Shown here: piece after piece, positions 25,113 through 33,655 of the stretch | How positions within the stretch are numbered: position 1 is the first letter of the stretch | Layout: every line of letters starts with the position of its first letter | Origin: Vibrio maritimus | Lineage (GTDB): Bacteria > Pseudomonadota > Gammaproteobacteria > Enterobacterales > Vibrionaceae | Assembly: GCA_003263775.1 (NCBI GenBank) | Contig: JYJJ01000088.1 | Coordinates: 1 to 41,803 of the forward strand | Direction: 5' to 3' | Length of the DNA: 41,803 nucleotides | Position numbers and translations under genes: made by a program | The notes under the pieces: generated by a model | Seen by the model: the letters and a program-made list of their open reading frames with translations, nothing else | Databases searched by the model: none | What the model was told of the DNA's origin: nothing

Positions 25113-25590
25113 TTTAGGTATTTGCTTACTCTTACCTATATCAGCAATGGCGTTGTCAACAGATTCAGAACAGCCTGTTTACATTGATTCTGACTCACAA
25201 CTGCTGGATATGAAAAGCAACCAAGTTACCTTTGAAGGCGATGTAAAGCTTAAGCAAGGTAGTATTAATATTAATGCTGACAAAGTCATCGTCACGCGTG
25301 AAGCTGTAACTGGCACGATCCAGATCATCGAGGGCTTCGGTGATTTAGCGACATTTTCGCAGCTCACAGACGATGGTAAAACCCTGTATGGCGAGGCCAA
25401 AGAGCTTCACTATTCACTTAAGGATGATCAGCTGACGATGACAAATCAGGCTATGTTGTCGCAAGACGACAGCGTGATCCGCGGTACCACCATTAAATAC
25501 CGCATTTCATCTCAAAAGCTGGTTGCTGATGGCAACGCCAACGAACGCGTTTCAACCGTATTGCAACCGCAACAAGTTCAAGAGAAGTAG
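25093..25590 (+). CDS. lptA: Periplasmic LPS bridge protein LptA
   Basis: A 165-residue periplasmic protein that polymerises into the bridge carrying LPS from LptC to LptD. A signal peptide (residues 1-20, ending SAMA) precedes the OstA-like jellyroll: QPVYIDSDSQLLDMKSNQVTFEGDVKLKQGSININADKVIVTR. ATG 25093 lies inside the end of lptC, and its stop is 8 bp before lptB. Intact and of normal length. Confidence 0.94.
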   Translation: MKLSHLSLGICLLLPISAMALSTDSEQPVYIDSDSQLLDMKSNQVTFEGDVKLKQGSININADKVIVTREAVTGTIQIIEGFGDLATFSQLTDDGKTLYGEAKELHYSLKDDQLTMTNQAMLSQDDSVIRGTTIKYRISSQKLVADGNANERVSTVLQPQQVQEK

Positions 25591-25598
25591 AGTCCAGT

Positions 25599-26324
25599 AT
25601 GGCGTTACTAAAAGCTTCGCATCTCGCGAAAAGCTATAAAAATCGCAAGGTCGTCTCTGACGTAAGCCTATCGGTGGAGTCTGGTCAGATCGTCGGTTTA
25701 CTAGGCCCCAATGGTGCAGGTAAAACAACGTCGTTTTATATGATCGTCGGCCTAGTTGCGCGCGATGAAGGCAGCATCACCATCGATGGCAATGACATCA
25801 GTATTCTGCCTATGCACAGCCGCGCCAAAATGGGCATTGGCTATCTGCCTCAAGAAGCCTCGATTTTCCGAAAGCTCAGTGTTGAACACAACATCATGGC
25901 GGTACTGGAAACGCGCAAAGAGCTGACTCAAGAAGAAAGACAAGACAGACTCGAAGATTTGCTTGATGAGTTTAATATCCAGCACATTCGCAAAAGCGCA
26001 GGTATGGCGCTCTCTGGTGGTGAACGTCGACGCGTTGAAATCGCTAGAGCACTGGCCGCAAACCCGCAGTTTATTCTGCTCGATGAACCCTTTGCTGGGG
26101 TTGACCCAATCTCTGTAATTGATATAAAGAAAATCATCGAACACTTACGTGACAGAGGGTTAGGTGTACTGATCACCGACCACAACGTGCGCGAAACGCT
26201 AGATGTCTGCGAAAAAGCCTATATCGTGAGTCAAGGTCACTTGATCGCGGAGGGAAGTCCTGAAGATGTTCTCAATAATGAACATGTAAAGCAGGTTTAT
26301 CTCGGTGAACAATTCAGACTATGA
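25599..26324 (+). CDS. lptB: LPS export ABC transporter ATPase LptB
   Basis: Cytoplasmic ATPase of the LptB2FGC complex that extracts LPS from the inner membrane. The 241-residue protein has Walker A GPNGAGKTT (36-44), Q-loop region GYLPQEASIFRKLSVEHNIM, signature LSGGERRRVEIARALA, Walker B FILLDEPFAGVDPI and the switch His in ITDHNVRETLDVC. Its permease partners lptF and lptG are at 31273-33464 in this window. rpoN follows 46 bp downstream. Intact. Confidence 0.96.
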   Translation: MALLKASHLAKSYKNRKVVSDVSLSVESGQIVGLLGPNGAGKTTSFYMIVGLVARDEGSITIDGNDISILPMHSRAKMGIGYLPQEASIFRKLSVEHNIMAVLETRKELTQEERQDRLEDLLDEFNIQHIRKSAGMALSGGERRRVEIARALAANPQFILLDEPFAGVDPISVIDIKKIIEHLRDRGLGVLITDHNVRETLDVCEKAYIVSQGHLIAEGSPEDVLNNEHVKQVYLGEQFRL

Positions 26325-26370
26325 TTTAATAGGCATGGATACAATATTAATAATAGGCTCATAACACTGC

Positions 26371-27836
26371 ATGAAACCCTCATTACAACTCAAGCTAGGT
26401 CAACAGTTAGCAATGACGCCACAGCTGCAGCAAGCAATTCGCTTACTGCAATTGTCGACGCTTGATTTGCAACAAGAGATCCAAGAAGCGCTGGACTCAA
26501 ACCCACTTCTCGACGTTGAAGAGTCTGCTGACGAGACAAGCAATGACGACAAGCCAAATGCTGAGAACAAAGATGAGAGCCCGACTGCAGAGATAACCAG
26601 TGAGCCTGAGCTTAAGGACAGCTCTGATCAAATTGAAAAATCAGAGATCTCCAACGAGCTAGAAATGGATACCACATGGGACGATGTCTATAGCGCCAAC
26701 ACCGGTAATACCGGTATTGCTGTTGATGATGACATGCCTATTTATCAAGGTGAAACCACCCAGTCACTACAAGACTACTTGGTGTGGCAACTCGACCTAA
26801 CTCCATTTACTGAAACCGATCGCGCTATCGCACTGGCAATTATCGATGCTGTAGACGACTACGGCTACCTGACACTCTCTTGCGAAGAAATTTTGGAAAG
26901 TGTCGATATTGAAGACGTTGAGCTCGATGAAGTCGAGGCGGTGCGCAAACGCATTCAGCAATTCGACCCTTTGGGCATTGCATCGCTCAACCTTCAAGAT
27001 TGCTTACTGCTACAACTCGCAACCTTCCCAGAAGATACACCATGGCTTTCTGAAGCTAAGTTAGTCCTTACTCACCATATCGATCAGTTGGGTAATCGTG
27101 ACTACAAACTTGTCATTAAAGAGACCAAGCTTAAAGAAGCGGAGCTTCGTGAAGTACTTAAGCTCATTCAGCAGCTCGACCCTCGCCCGGGAAGCAAAAT
27201 CACTCCGGATGAAACTGAGTATGTGGTACCTGATGTATCGGTATTTAAAGACCGTGGCAAATGGGTGGTTCAGATCAATCCAGATAGCGTGCCGAAGCTA
27301 AAGGTCAATCAGCAGTATGCTCAGCTAGGTACAGGCAACAGCGCTGACAGCAATATATTCGCTCTAACCTTCAAGAAGCGAAGTGGTTAATCAAAAGCCT
27401 AGAAAGCCGGAATGAAACCCTATTAAAAGTGGCTAAGTGCATTGTGGAACATCAGCATGATTTCTTCGAATATGGCGAAGAAGCGATGAAGCCAATGGTA
27501 CTGAACGATGTCGCACTCGCAGTCGACATGCACGAATCCACCATCTCGCGTGTAACGACACAAAAGTACATGCATACGCCACGCGGCATCTTCGAGCTCA
27601 AGTACTTCTTCTCAAGCCACGTGTCGACAGACAATGGTGGAGAATGTTCGTCGACCGCTATTCGTGCCCTAATCAAGAAGCTTGTTGCTGCGGAGAACCC
27701 AGCCAAGCCATTGAGCGATAGTAAAATCGCAGCTCAACTCGCTGACCAAGGAATTCAGGTCGCTAGGCGAACCATAGCGAAATACCGTGAATCGTTGGGC
27801 ATTGCCCCTTCCAGTCAGCGAAAACGCCTACTCTAA
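26371..27836 (+). CDS. rpoN: RNA polymerase sigma-54 factor (one frameshift)
   Basis: Directs RNA polymerase to -24/-12 promoters activated by enhancer-binding proteins; in Vibrio it controls flagella, nitrogen use and other traits. The repaired length is 488 residues. Region I is MKPSLQLKLGQQLAMTPQLQQAIRLLQLS, the Gln/Leu-rich activator-interaction part. An acidic region II follows (residues about 50-110), then the core-binding and helix-turn-helix parts (VALAVDMHESTISRVTTQKYM) and the RpoN box ARRTIAKYRE. The frame breaks near 27351, where one C of CC is missing; restoring it gives GNSADSQYIRSNLQEAKWLIKSLESRNETLLKV. Followed by hpf, ptsN, rapZ and npr, the standard rpoN cluster. Confidence 0.96.
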
Positions 27837-27861
27837 GGTCAATAACTAAGAAGGAAAGTCT

Positions 27862-28149
27862 ATGCAAATTCAAATTACAGGCCACCATGTTGATCTCACT
27901 GATTCAATGCAAGACTACGTTCACAGTAAATTTCAGAAGCTCGAGCGCTTTTTTGAGCATATAAACAACATTCATGTGGTTTTAAAAGTTGAAAAATTAG
28001 ACCAGATCGCCGAAGCTACGCTCCACGTAAATCAAGCTGAAATTCACGCAGCCTCTCATGATGAGAGTATGTACGCTGCAATTGACTCGTTAGTAGACAA
28101 ACTAACCAGACAACTGAATAAGCACAAAGAAAAGTTAAGTAATCACTAA
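27862..28149 (+). CDS. hpf: Ribosome hibernation promoting factor
   Basis: A 95-residue short-type HPF/YfiA protein that binds the 30S decoding site and helps form 100S ribosome dimers in stationary phase. Family features are MQIQITGHHVDLTDSMQDYVHSKFQKLERFF, the NNIHVVLKVEKLDQIAEATLHV strand pair and SHDESMYAAIDSLVDKLTRQLNKHKEK at the end. AGAAGGAAAG gives a strong ribosome site. It lies 25 bp after rpoN and 1 bp before ptsN. Intact. Confidence 0.95.
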   Translation: MQIQITGHHVDLTDSMQDYVHSKFQKLERFFEHINNIHVVLKVEKLDQIAEATLHVNQAEIHAASHDESMYAAIDSLVDKLTRQLNKHKEKLSNH

Positions 28150-28150
28150 C

Positions 28151-28596
28151 ATGCAAATAAGTGAAGTATTAACACTGGACTGCACCAAAAGTGCAGTCCC
28201 TTGTACGAGCAAAAAGCGCGCACTTGAGATCATTAGCGAAATCGCTGCGCAGCATACTGGAAAGAACTCAACAGAACTGTTCGAGTGCATGCTAAGCCGA
28301 GAAAAAGTCGGTAGTACAGGTATCGGCAATGGCATCGCCATCCCGCACGCCCGTATGCAAGACAGCGACAAGGCCGTGGCGGTATTGCTTCAATGCCAAG
28401 ATGCGGTGGACTTTGATGCTATCGATAATCGCCCTGTCGATCTTATGTTTGCTCTGCTTGTGCCTGACGCACAATGTAAAGAGCATCTAAAAACACTTTC
28501 TTGCATGGCAGAACTCTTAACGACAAAGCTGTCCTCAAACAACTTCGTAATGCTCAGAGCGATCAAGAGCTTTACGACATCATTGTTAGTCACTAA
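28151..28596 (+). CDS. ptsN: Nitrogen PTS enzyme IIA (one frameshift)
   Basis: EIIA-Ntr, the terminal phosphoryl acceptor of the nitrogen PTS (PtsP to NPr to PtsN), which regulates potassium transport and sigma-54-linked functions through protein contacts. The repaired protein is 148 residues. The phosphorylated His66 lies in GIGNGIAIPHARM, and VDFDAIDNRPVDLMFALLVP is the other conserved block. The frame breaks near 28516 (one T missing from TTT); adding it restores MAELFNDKAVLKQLRNAQSD and a stop at 28594. As written the protein would end in an unrelated tail running into rapZ. Confidence 0.94.
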
Positions 28597-28614
28597 TCAA
28601 GGAAACCAGCAGAC

Positions 28615-29472
28615 ATGCGTTTGGTTGTGGTAAGTGGACACTCAGGGGCTGGCAAAAGCGTCGCCTTGCGAGTCCTAGAAGACTCCGGCTACTACTGCGT
28701 TGACAATCTCCCTGTCGACCTTCTCGGCCCATTTGTTGATTCAAGCCAAGACACGCAGCAAAGTGTTGCGGTGAGTATCGACATTCGAAACCTACCCAAA
28801 AACCTTTCTCAGCTCACACAGACTCTTGATCAGCTTTCTTTAAAGCACGACGTCAAGCTGCTGTTTCTTGATGCTAGCAAATCCGTACTACTGACTCGCT
28901 ACAGTGAAACGCGACGTATTCACCCACTGTCGCAGCGAGAAGATAAACTTTCTCTTGAGCAAGCGATCGATTTAGAACATTCGCTGCTTGCGCCAATTAA
29001 AGAACAAGCTGATTTCGTCATCGACTCCAGCGAACAGTCTATTCATGATCTCAGTGAAGCCATTCGTTTCCAGATTGAAGGGCAAGAGAAAAAAGAGCTG
29101 GTGATGGTATTTCAGTCGTTTGGATTTAAATACGGTACACCGAATGACGCCGACTATATGTTTGACGTGCGTTTTTTGCCAAATCCACACTGGCAACCAG
29201 AGCTTCGCCCGATGACCGGTCTAGATGCACCTATCAAATCATTTCTAGAGTCCTATCCAGATGTGATAGAGCTCAAGCAGCAGATCCAAGGCTTTGTCGA
29301 GCGCTGGCTTCCGTTACTTGAAAAGAACAATCGAAGTTATTTGACCGTGGCAATCGGCTGTACCGGTGGTAAGCACCGTTCCGTGTACATTACTCAGCAA
29401 ATCGGTGAGTACTTTGAACAGCTCGGTCACAAGGTCAAAATTCGTCACGCTTCACTCGAAAAACACCAATAG
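28615..29472 (+). CDS. rapZ: RNase adapter protein RapZ
   Basis: In enterics RapZ delivers the small RNA GlmZ to RNase E and so controls glmS (glucosamine-6-phosphate synthase), linking cell-wall precursor supply to mRNA decay. The 285-residue protein has the N-terminal P-loop GHSGAGKS (8-15), a DNLPVDLL segment and LLFLDASKSVLLTRYSETRR. The C-terminal RNA-binding domain includes DVRFLPNPHWQPELRPMTG and IGCTGGKHRSVYITQQIGEYF. It starts 18 bp after the repaired ptsN stop and is followed 8 bp later by npr. Intact. Confidence 0.96.
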   Translation: MRLVVVSGHSGAGKSVALRVLEDSGYYCVDNLPVDLLGPFVDSSQDTQQSVAVSIDIRNLPKNLSQLTQTLDQLSLKHDVKLLFLDASKSVLLTRYSETRRIHPLSQREDKLSLEQAIDLEHSLLAPIKEQADFVIDSSEQSIHDLSEAIRFQIEGQEKKELVMVFQSFGFKYGTPNDADYMFDVRFLPNPHWQPELRPMTGLDAPIKSFLESYPDVIELKQQIQGFVERWLPLLEKNNRSYLTVAIGCTGGKHRSVYITQQIGEYFEQLGHKVKIRHASLEKHQ

Positions 29473-29480
29473 GAATATCG

Positions 29481-29756
29481 ATGTCTCACTCACGCACTGT
29501 GCTTATCCTCAATCGTCTTGGCCTACACGCCCGCGCCGCGGTTAAACTGGTCGAGTTAGCACAGAGCTTTGATGCCACTGTGACTATCTGCAACCACGAA
29601 CAGAAAGAAGCGACAGCCGACAGCGTGATGGGATTATTGATGCTTGAATCAGCACAAGGTGAGAACATCACCATCAAGGCGACAGGCACTCAGGCAGAAG
29701 CTGCGCTCAATGCCGTCTGTGACTTAGTGGAACATCGTTTCGACGAAGATGAGTAA
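29481..29756 (+). CDS. ptsO: Phosphocarrier protein NPr (nitrogen PTS HPr)
   Basis: A 91-residue HPr-family protein that carries phosphate from EI-Ntr to PtsN. The phosphorylated residue His16 is in NRLGLHARAAVKLVELAQSF, and the second helix region DSVMGLLMLESAQGENITIKATG fits the fold. It is the last gene of the rpoN-hpf-ptsN-rapZ-npr cluster and follows rapZ by 8 bp. Also named npr. Intact. Confidence 0.94.
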   Translation: MSHSRTVLILNRLGLHARAAVKLVELAQSFDATVTICNHEQKEATADSVMGLLMLESAQGENITIKATGTQAEAALNAVCDLVEHRFDEDE

Positions 29757-29805
29757 CCTCATTTCCTAGCCTACTCCAAACAAAAAACTTTCTCGCCATT
29801 GATAA

Positions 29806-29860
29806 CTTGTTATTAATTAACAAGCAGAATTAGGCTACTATTCAGTACATTAACAAGCAG
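29806..29860 (+). repeat. Inverted and direct repeats upstream of mgtE
   Basis: CTTGTTATTAATTAACAAG (29806-29824) is an inverted repeat with 7-bp arms. Its right part belongs to ATTAACAAGCAG (29816-29827), repeated exactly at 29849-29860, 33 bp further on. A weak promoter TTGTTA-N17-TAGGCT (29808-29836) overlaps, so the repeats are placed like a repressor operator. No M-box riboswitch is visible. Confidence 0.5.
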
Positions 29861-29879
29861 TTGAGTGTAGGGGGCATCC

Positions 29880-31238
29880 ATGGCAGAGCAAATAGAATTC
29901 GATCAAGCTCACCAAACCCTCCAAGAAGTCACAGAAGCGCTGGAAAACGGCCGCTTCGTATTCGTACGTAGACAACTTCAGGACATGGAGCCTGAAGATA
30001 TTGCCCATCTTTTAGAGGCCTCACCGCGTAAAAGCCGTGAAGTACTTTGGCAGCTAACCGATCCTGAAGATTACGGCGAAATCCTCGATGAACTTAACGA
30101 GGATGTCAAAGATGCCTTAGTCTCCAAGATGGCACCAGAGAAGCTCGCAGAAGCAACTGAAGGCATGGACACCGATGACGTGGCCTACGTCCTTCGTAGT
30201 CTCCCTGATGATGTTTCCCGTGAAGTTCTGTCGCAAATGGACACGGCAGATCGCTTGCGCGTCGAAACCGCCCTTTCTTATCCTGAGGATACGGCCGGCG
30301 GTATCATGAATACCGACGTTATCACCATTCGTGGTGATGTGGATGTCGATGTGGTTCTGCGTTATCTGCGTATGAAAGGCGAGCTTCCTGAAGCCACCGA
30401 TGCGCTCTACGTTATTGATGAAGAAGATATGCTGATTGGTCACCTTTCTCTGACCACTTTGTTAACCACTCAGCCCGATATCAAAGTCAGTGACGTAATG
30501 GATGACGCTGATGAAGCGATCCACGTTGAAACCAGTGATTCCGATGTGGCGTCGTTATTTGAACGTCGTGACTGGGTATCCGCACCCGTGGTGGATAGTG
30601 ACCATCATCTTGTCGGTCGTATCACCATCGATGATGTGGTCGACATCATTCGTGAAGACGCTGAACACTCCATGATGAGTATGGCGGGTATGGACGATGA
30701 CGAAGATACATTCGCTCCGGTAGTGAAATCAGCTCGACGACGCAGCGTTTGGCTTGGTGCAAATGTGCTGGCTGCGCTTGCGGCTGCGTCAGTGTCCAAC
30801 ATGTTTGAGGCGACCCTTGAACAAATGGCCGCGATTGCAGTATTAATGACCATAGTGCCTTCAATGGGCGGCGTTGCTGGCAACCAAACGGTGGCACTGG
30901 TGATTCGCGGCTTAGCACTTGGTCACATTGGTGACAGTAACCGCAGGGAATTACTTTTAAAAGAAGCAGCGATCGGCTTTCTTAACGGGATCCTTTGGGC
31001 GCTGATCATCGGTGGTATCGTCGTCGCTTGGAAAGGCGATTGGATGCTTGGTGGCATTATTTCAGCCGCGATGATGACCAACTTGCTCGTTGCTGGTGTG
31101 GCAGGGGTAACCATCCCAATTCTACTGAAGAAGATGAATATTGACCCTGCACTCGCTGGCGGTATGGCATTGACCACCATCACCGATGTGGTTGGCCTCT
31201 CAGTATTCTTAGGTCTCGCCACAATCATGATTGCATAA
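29880..31238 (+). CDS. mgtE: Magnesium transporter MgtE
   Basis: A Mg2+ channel of the inner membrane, gated by cytoplasmic Mg2+. The 452-residue protein has the N-terminal superhelical domain (about 1-135), then two CBS domains (TAGGIMNTDVITIRGDVDVDVVLRYLR and VSAPVVDSDHHLVGRITIDDVVDIIRED, about 135-260). A plug helix and five membrane segments from about residue 285 follow, with PSMGGVAGNQTVALVIRGLALG and the pore-lining GGMALTTITDVVGL. ATG 29880 follows AGGGGGC. Transcribed toward lptG, with a shared bidirectional terminator. Intact. Confidence 0.96.
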   Translation: MAEQIEFDQAHQTLQEVTEALENGRFVFVRRQLQDMEPEDIAHLLEASPRKSREVLWQLTDPEDYGEILDELNEDVKDALVSKMAPEKLAEATEGMDTDDVAYVLRSLPDDVSREVLSQMDTADRLRVETALSYPEDTAGGIMNTDVITIRGDVDVDVVLRYLRMKGELPEATDALYVIDEEDMLIGHLSLTTLLTTQPDIKVSDVMDDADEAIHVETSDSDVASLFERRDWVSAPVVDSDHHLVGRITIDDVVDIIREDAEHSMMSMAGMDDDEDTFAPVVKSARRRSVWLGANVLAALAAASVSNMFEATLEQMAAIAVLMTIVPSMGGVAGNQTVALVIRGLALGHIGDSNRRELLLKEAAIGFLNGILWALIIGGIVVAWKGDWMLGGIISAAMMTNLLVAGVAGVTIPILLKKMNIDPALAGGMALTTITDVVGLSVFLGLATIMIA

Positions 31239-31270
31239 AAAAAGAAGGCTCCATCGGAGCCTTCTTTTTT
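31237..31270. terminator. Bidirectional terminator between mgtE and lptG
   Basis: GAAGGCTCC and GGAGCCTTC form a perfect stem with a 3-nt loop, flanked by seven A on the left and six T on the right, so it works for both convergent transcripts. Confidence 0.95.
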
Positions 31271-31272
31271 AT

Positions 31273-32343
31273 CTATAACTTTCTTCTTAACAACAGTAAT
31301 GCAATGGTGAGAAACACCAAGCTCGGCCCCAAGGCACCAAATAGTGGTGACATGCCATACACCAAACTCACCGGACCAAAGAACTCGCTAGAAATATAGA
31401 AGGTAAAGCCCGCTATTACACCCGATAAGATACGTGCACCCATAGTGACGCTGCGCAGCGGTCCAAAGACGAAAGAGAGCGCCATCAACATCATTACCGC
31501 TACCGATATTGGCTGAGTTGCTTTGCGCCAAAAAGCCAACTCATAACGTGACGCATCTTGCTCCGAGTCTTTTAGGTATTGGGTGTAATCCCAAAGTCCA
31601 CTCAACGGCAGTTCATTTAGGTCAACCGTTACGATCGCTAACTTGTCAGGTACCAGAGAAGTTTGCCACTCTTGAGTATCGATAGTCTCTTTACTCAACA
31701 CGACGCTGTCAGACATGTCCGTCACCTGAATGTCGTGCATCTGCCAGCGGTTATCACCAAGATAGTCTGCTCGATCAGCGTATATCGTTGTCACCAAGTG
31801 CTTTTCGGTATCGAAACGCCACAGGTTTAAGCCATGAATAGATTCGCCGTCGACCTTGGAGATAAATATAAAGTCGTTAGCATCTCGCGCCCAGACTCCA
31901 TTCCGTACCGAGACAATACTCCCGCCACTGATGGCCTGCATACGCAAATCGCGAGCCATTTGCTGAGTGGTCGGTGCTCCCCATTCTCCAAGAGCCATAA
32001 CGGCTAGCATCAAAGGAACCGCTGTTTTTAGTACTGAAAAGCCGATGCGCATCTTGGAAATGCCCGCAGCCTGCATGACCACCAGCTCAGAGCTACCCGC
32101 TAACATACCCAGGCCAATGAGTGAGCCAAGCAGTGCGGCCATAGAGAAAAACAGCTCTACATCTCGCGGCATCCCCAACAAAACAAAATACATCGCCGAC
32201 AGCATGTCATAACTGCCTTCACCGACGGAACGAAGCTGCTCAACAAACTTGATCACCGCCGACAAACCAACGAACACTGACAGCACTAGAAAGATAGTGG
32301 TAATAATGGTTCGGCCAACATAGACATCTAAAATTCGAAACAC
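31273..32343 (-). CDS. lptG: LPS export ABC transporter permease LptG
   Basis: One of the two permeases of LptB2FG. The 356-residue protein has six membrane helices, three on each side of a periplasmic beta-jellyroll domain. Features are RILDVYVGRTIITTIFLVLSVFVGL, ELFFSMAALLGSLIGLGMLAGSSELVVMQAAGISKMRI (coupling region to LptB) and VAVMMLMALSFVFGPLRSVTMGARILSG. Start is GTG 32343, directly after the lptF stop. Intact. Confidence 0.95.
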   Translation of the reverse strand: MFRILDVYVGRTIITTIFLVLSVFVGLSAVIKFVEQLRSVGEGSYDMLSAMYFVLLGMPRDVELFFSMAALLGSLIGLGMLAGSSELVVMQAAGISKMRIGFSVLKTAVPLMLAVMALGEWGAPTTQQMARDLRMQAISGGSIVSVRNGVWARDANDFIFISKVDGESIHGLNLWRFDTEKHLVTTIYADRADYLGDNRWQMHDIQVTDMSDSVVLSKETIDTQEWQTSLVPDKLAIVTVDLNELPLSGLWDYTQYLKDSEQDASRYELAFWRKATQPISVAVMMLMALSFVFGPLRSVTMGARILSGVIAGFTFYISSEFFGPVSLVYGMSPLFGALGPSLVFLTIALLLLRRKL

Positions 32344-32345
32344 GT

Positions 32346-33464
32346 TTACGCTACCTCTTGCGGCTTACCGCGTCTTTTACGACGCCACTTTTCTCTGACT
32401 CGTCTTACTGGCACGGTATCCCAAGTATTCACGCCAATCGCTGCGACCAACAACGCAAAATTCACGGGCCACAGTCCAATGTAGGTTGGAAATGCACCAT
32501 CTTCTAGCGCCGACTTCATCGCACTAAGCGCCATAAAGTAAGCAAAATAAACGAATATCGCCGGCCCCATTTTGGCAAACTTACTTTGCCGTGGGTTCAC
32601 CGCCGAAAGTGGCACCACCAGCATGGTTAGTAGTGGAATACAGACAACAAGAGAAATACGCCAATGGAGCTCCGCTTGCGCTTTAGGCATGGGATCTGAA
32701 ATTAGGTCCAATGTCGGAATCGCCATATATGACCGCCCTCTCGGCTGCACTTCACGCTGGCCAATCACCCCTTCATACTCGGAAAATTCCGTTATCATAT
32801 ATTCTAGACGTGTTGGCATTCCCTCATAACGCGTACCATCGTACAACGCAATGATTTGCCTACCATCGCTTAGCTCTTTAACCTCACCTGATTTCGCAGC
32901 AATCACACTCGGTAACATAGAATCTCTTGGGCTAAGCTGCGCAACAAACACGTTATCAAGCTTACGATTACGAATATCGTCGATAAACACCACGGATGAA
33001 CCATCTGGCGTGCGCTGGAAGCTACCGGTTTGAATAAGCTCAACAGAGTTCTCCGAGGCAAGGCGCTCACGAATCTGCACTTCTTGCTCTTGGGTCCAAG
33101 GTGCAAGCCAAAATGCATTAAATGCCGCCAGAGAAGTCGTGATCACTGCCAGAGACATCGCCGCGCGGATCAAAAACTTATTACCAATGCCGGTCGCGTT
33201 CATGACCGTGATTTCACTTTCGGCGTAAAGGCGGCCAAATGTCACCAAGATACCGATATAGATACTCAGAGGGAACATTAACAGCCCCATGGTTGGCATG
33301 CTTATCCCCGCCAATGTCATAATTAATCCGGCAGGAATATCTCCATCCGACGCATCAGCAAGCACTTGGATAAATTGACGACTGAAAAACACGAGAAAGA
33401 GCACTAAAAAGATAGCTAATTGGCTCTTAACTGTTTCTCTGATCAAATATCTAACAATAATCAC
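32346..33464 (-). CDS. lptF: LPS export ABC transporter permease LptF
   Basis: The second permease of LptB2FG, 372 residues, with the same three-plus-three helix plan around a periplasmic jellyroll. LIRETVKSQLAIFLVLFLVFFSRQF is the first helix, LMFPLSIYIGILVTFGRLYAESEITVMNATGIG the LptB-coupling region and LLTMLVVPLSAVNPRQSKFAKMGPAIFVYFAYF the later helices. Start is GTG 33464. The C-terminal REKWRRKRRGKP is strongly basic and cytoplasmic. Divergent from pepA, as in E. coli. Intact. Confidence 0.94.
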   Translation of the reverse strand: MIIVRYLIRETVKSQLAIFLVLFLVFFSRQFIQVLADASDGDIPAGLIMTLAGISMPTMGLLMFPLSIYIGILVTFGRLYAESEITVMNATGIGNKFLIRAAMSLAVITTSLAAFNAFWLAPWTQEQEVQIRERLASENSVELIQTGSFQRTPDGSSVVFIDDIRNRKLDNVFVAQLSPRDSMLPSVIAAKSGEVKELSDGRQIIALYDGTRYEGMPTRLEYMITEFSEYEGVIGQREVQPRGRSYMAIPTLDLISDPMPKAQAELHWRISLVVCIPLLTMLVVPLSAVNPRQSKFAKMGPAIFVYFAYFMALSAMKSALEDGAFPTYIGLWPVNFALLVAAIGVNTWDTVPVRRVREKWRRKRRGKPQEVA

Positions 33465-33474
33465 AGTGAAAACA

Positions 33475-33503
33475 CCTATACAAAACTTGTTTTTTTGATT
33501 GAA
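33475..33503 (-). promoter_or_regulatory. lptFG promoter
   Basis: On the minus strand TTCAAT and TATAGG are separated by 17 bp, the -10 ending about 11 bp before the lptF GTG, which would give a very short leader. Confidence 0.5.
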
Positions 33504-33543
33504 TCGCTATAGTTTTCGGATAAACCTTTTATTTTTTACTTTT

Positions 33544-33572
33544 TTGATCGATTCTTATCTTTAGATTATAGG
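33544..33572 (+). promoter_or_regulatory. pepA promoter
   Basis: TTGATC and TATAGG are separated by 17 bp, about 84 bp before the pepA start, in the 191-bp divergent gap with lptF. Confidence 0.55.
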
Positions 33573-33655
33573 CCGAACTGGCACATAAATATCAAACACT
33601 AATAATCGATTATCTAACATTTAGTTCTATTTGTCTTTAGGATGTAGGAGTACGC

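Noticed and set aside
29757..29879. M-box or other Mg2+ riboswitch for mgtE
   Set aside because: The gap is only 123 bp and lacks the conserved M-box helices.
30605..31228. Several minus-strand frames of about 90-100 residues inside mgtE
   Set aside because: All lie opposite the membrane part of mgtE and follow its codon pattern; no independent start signals.
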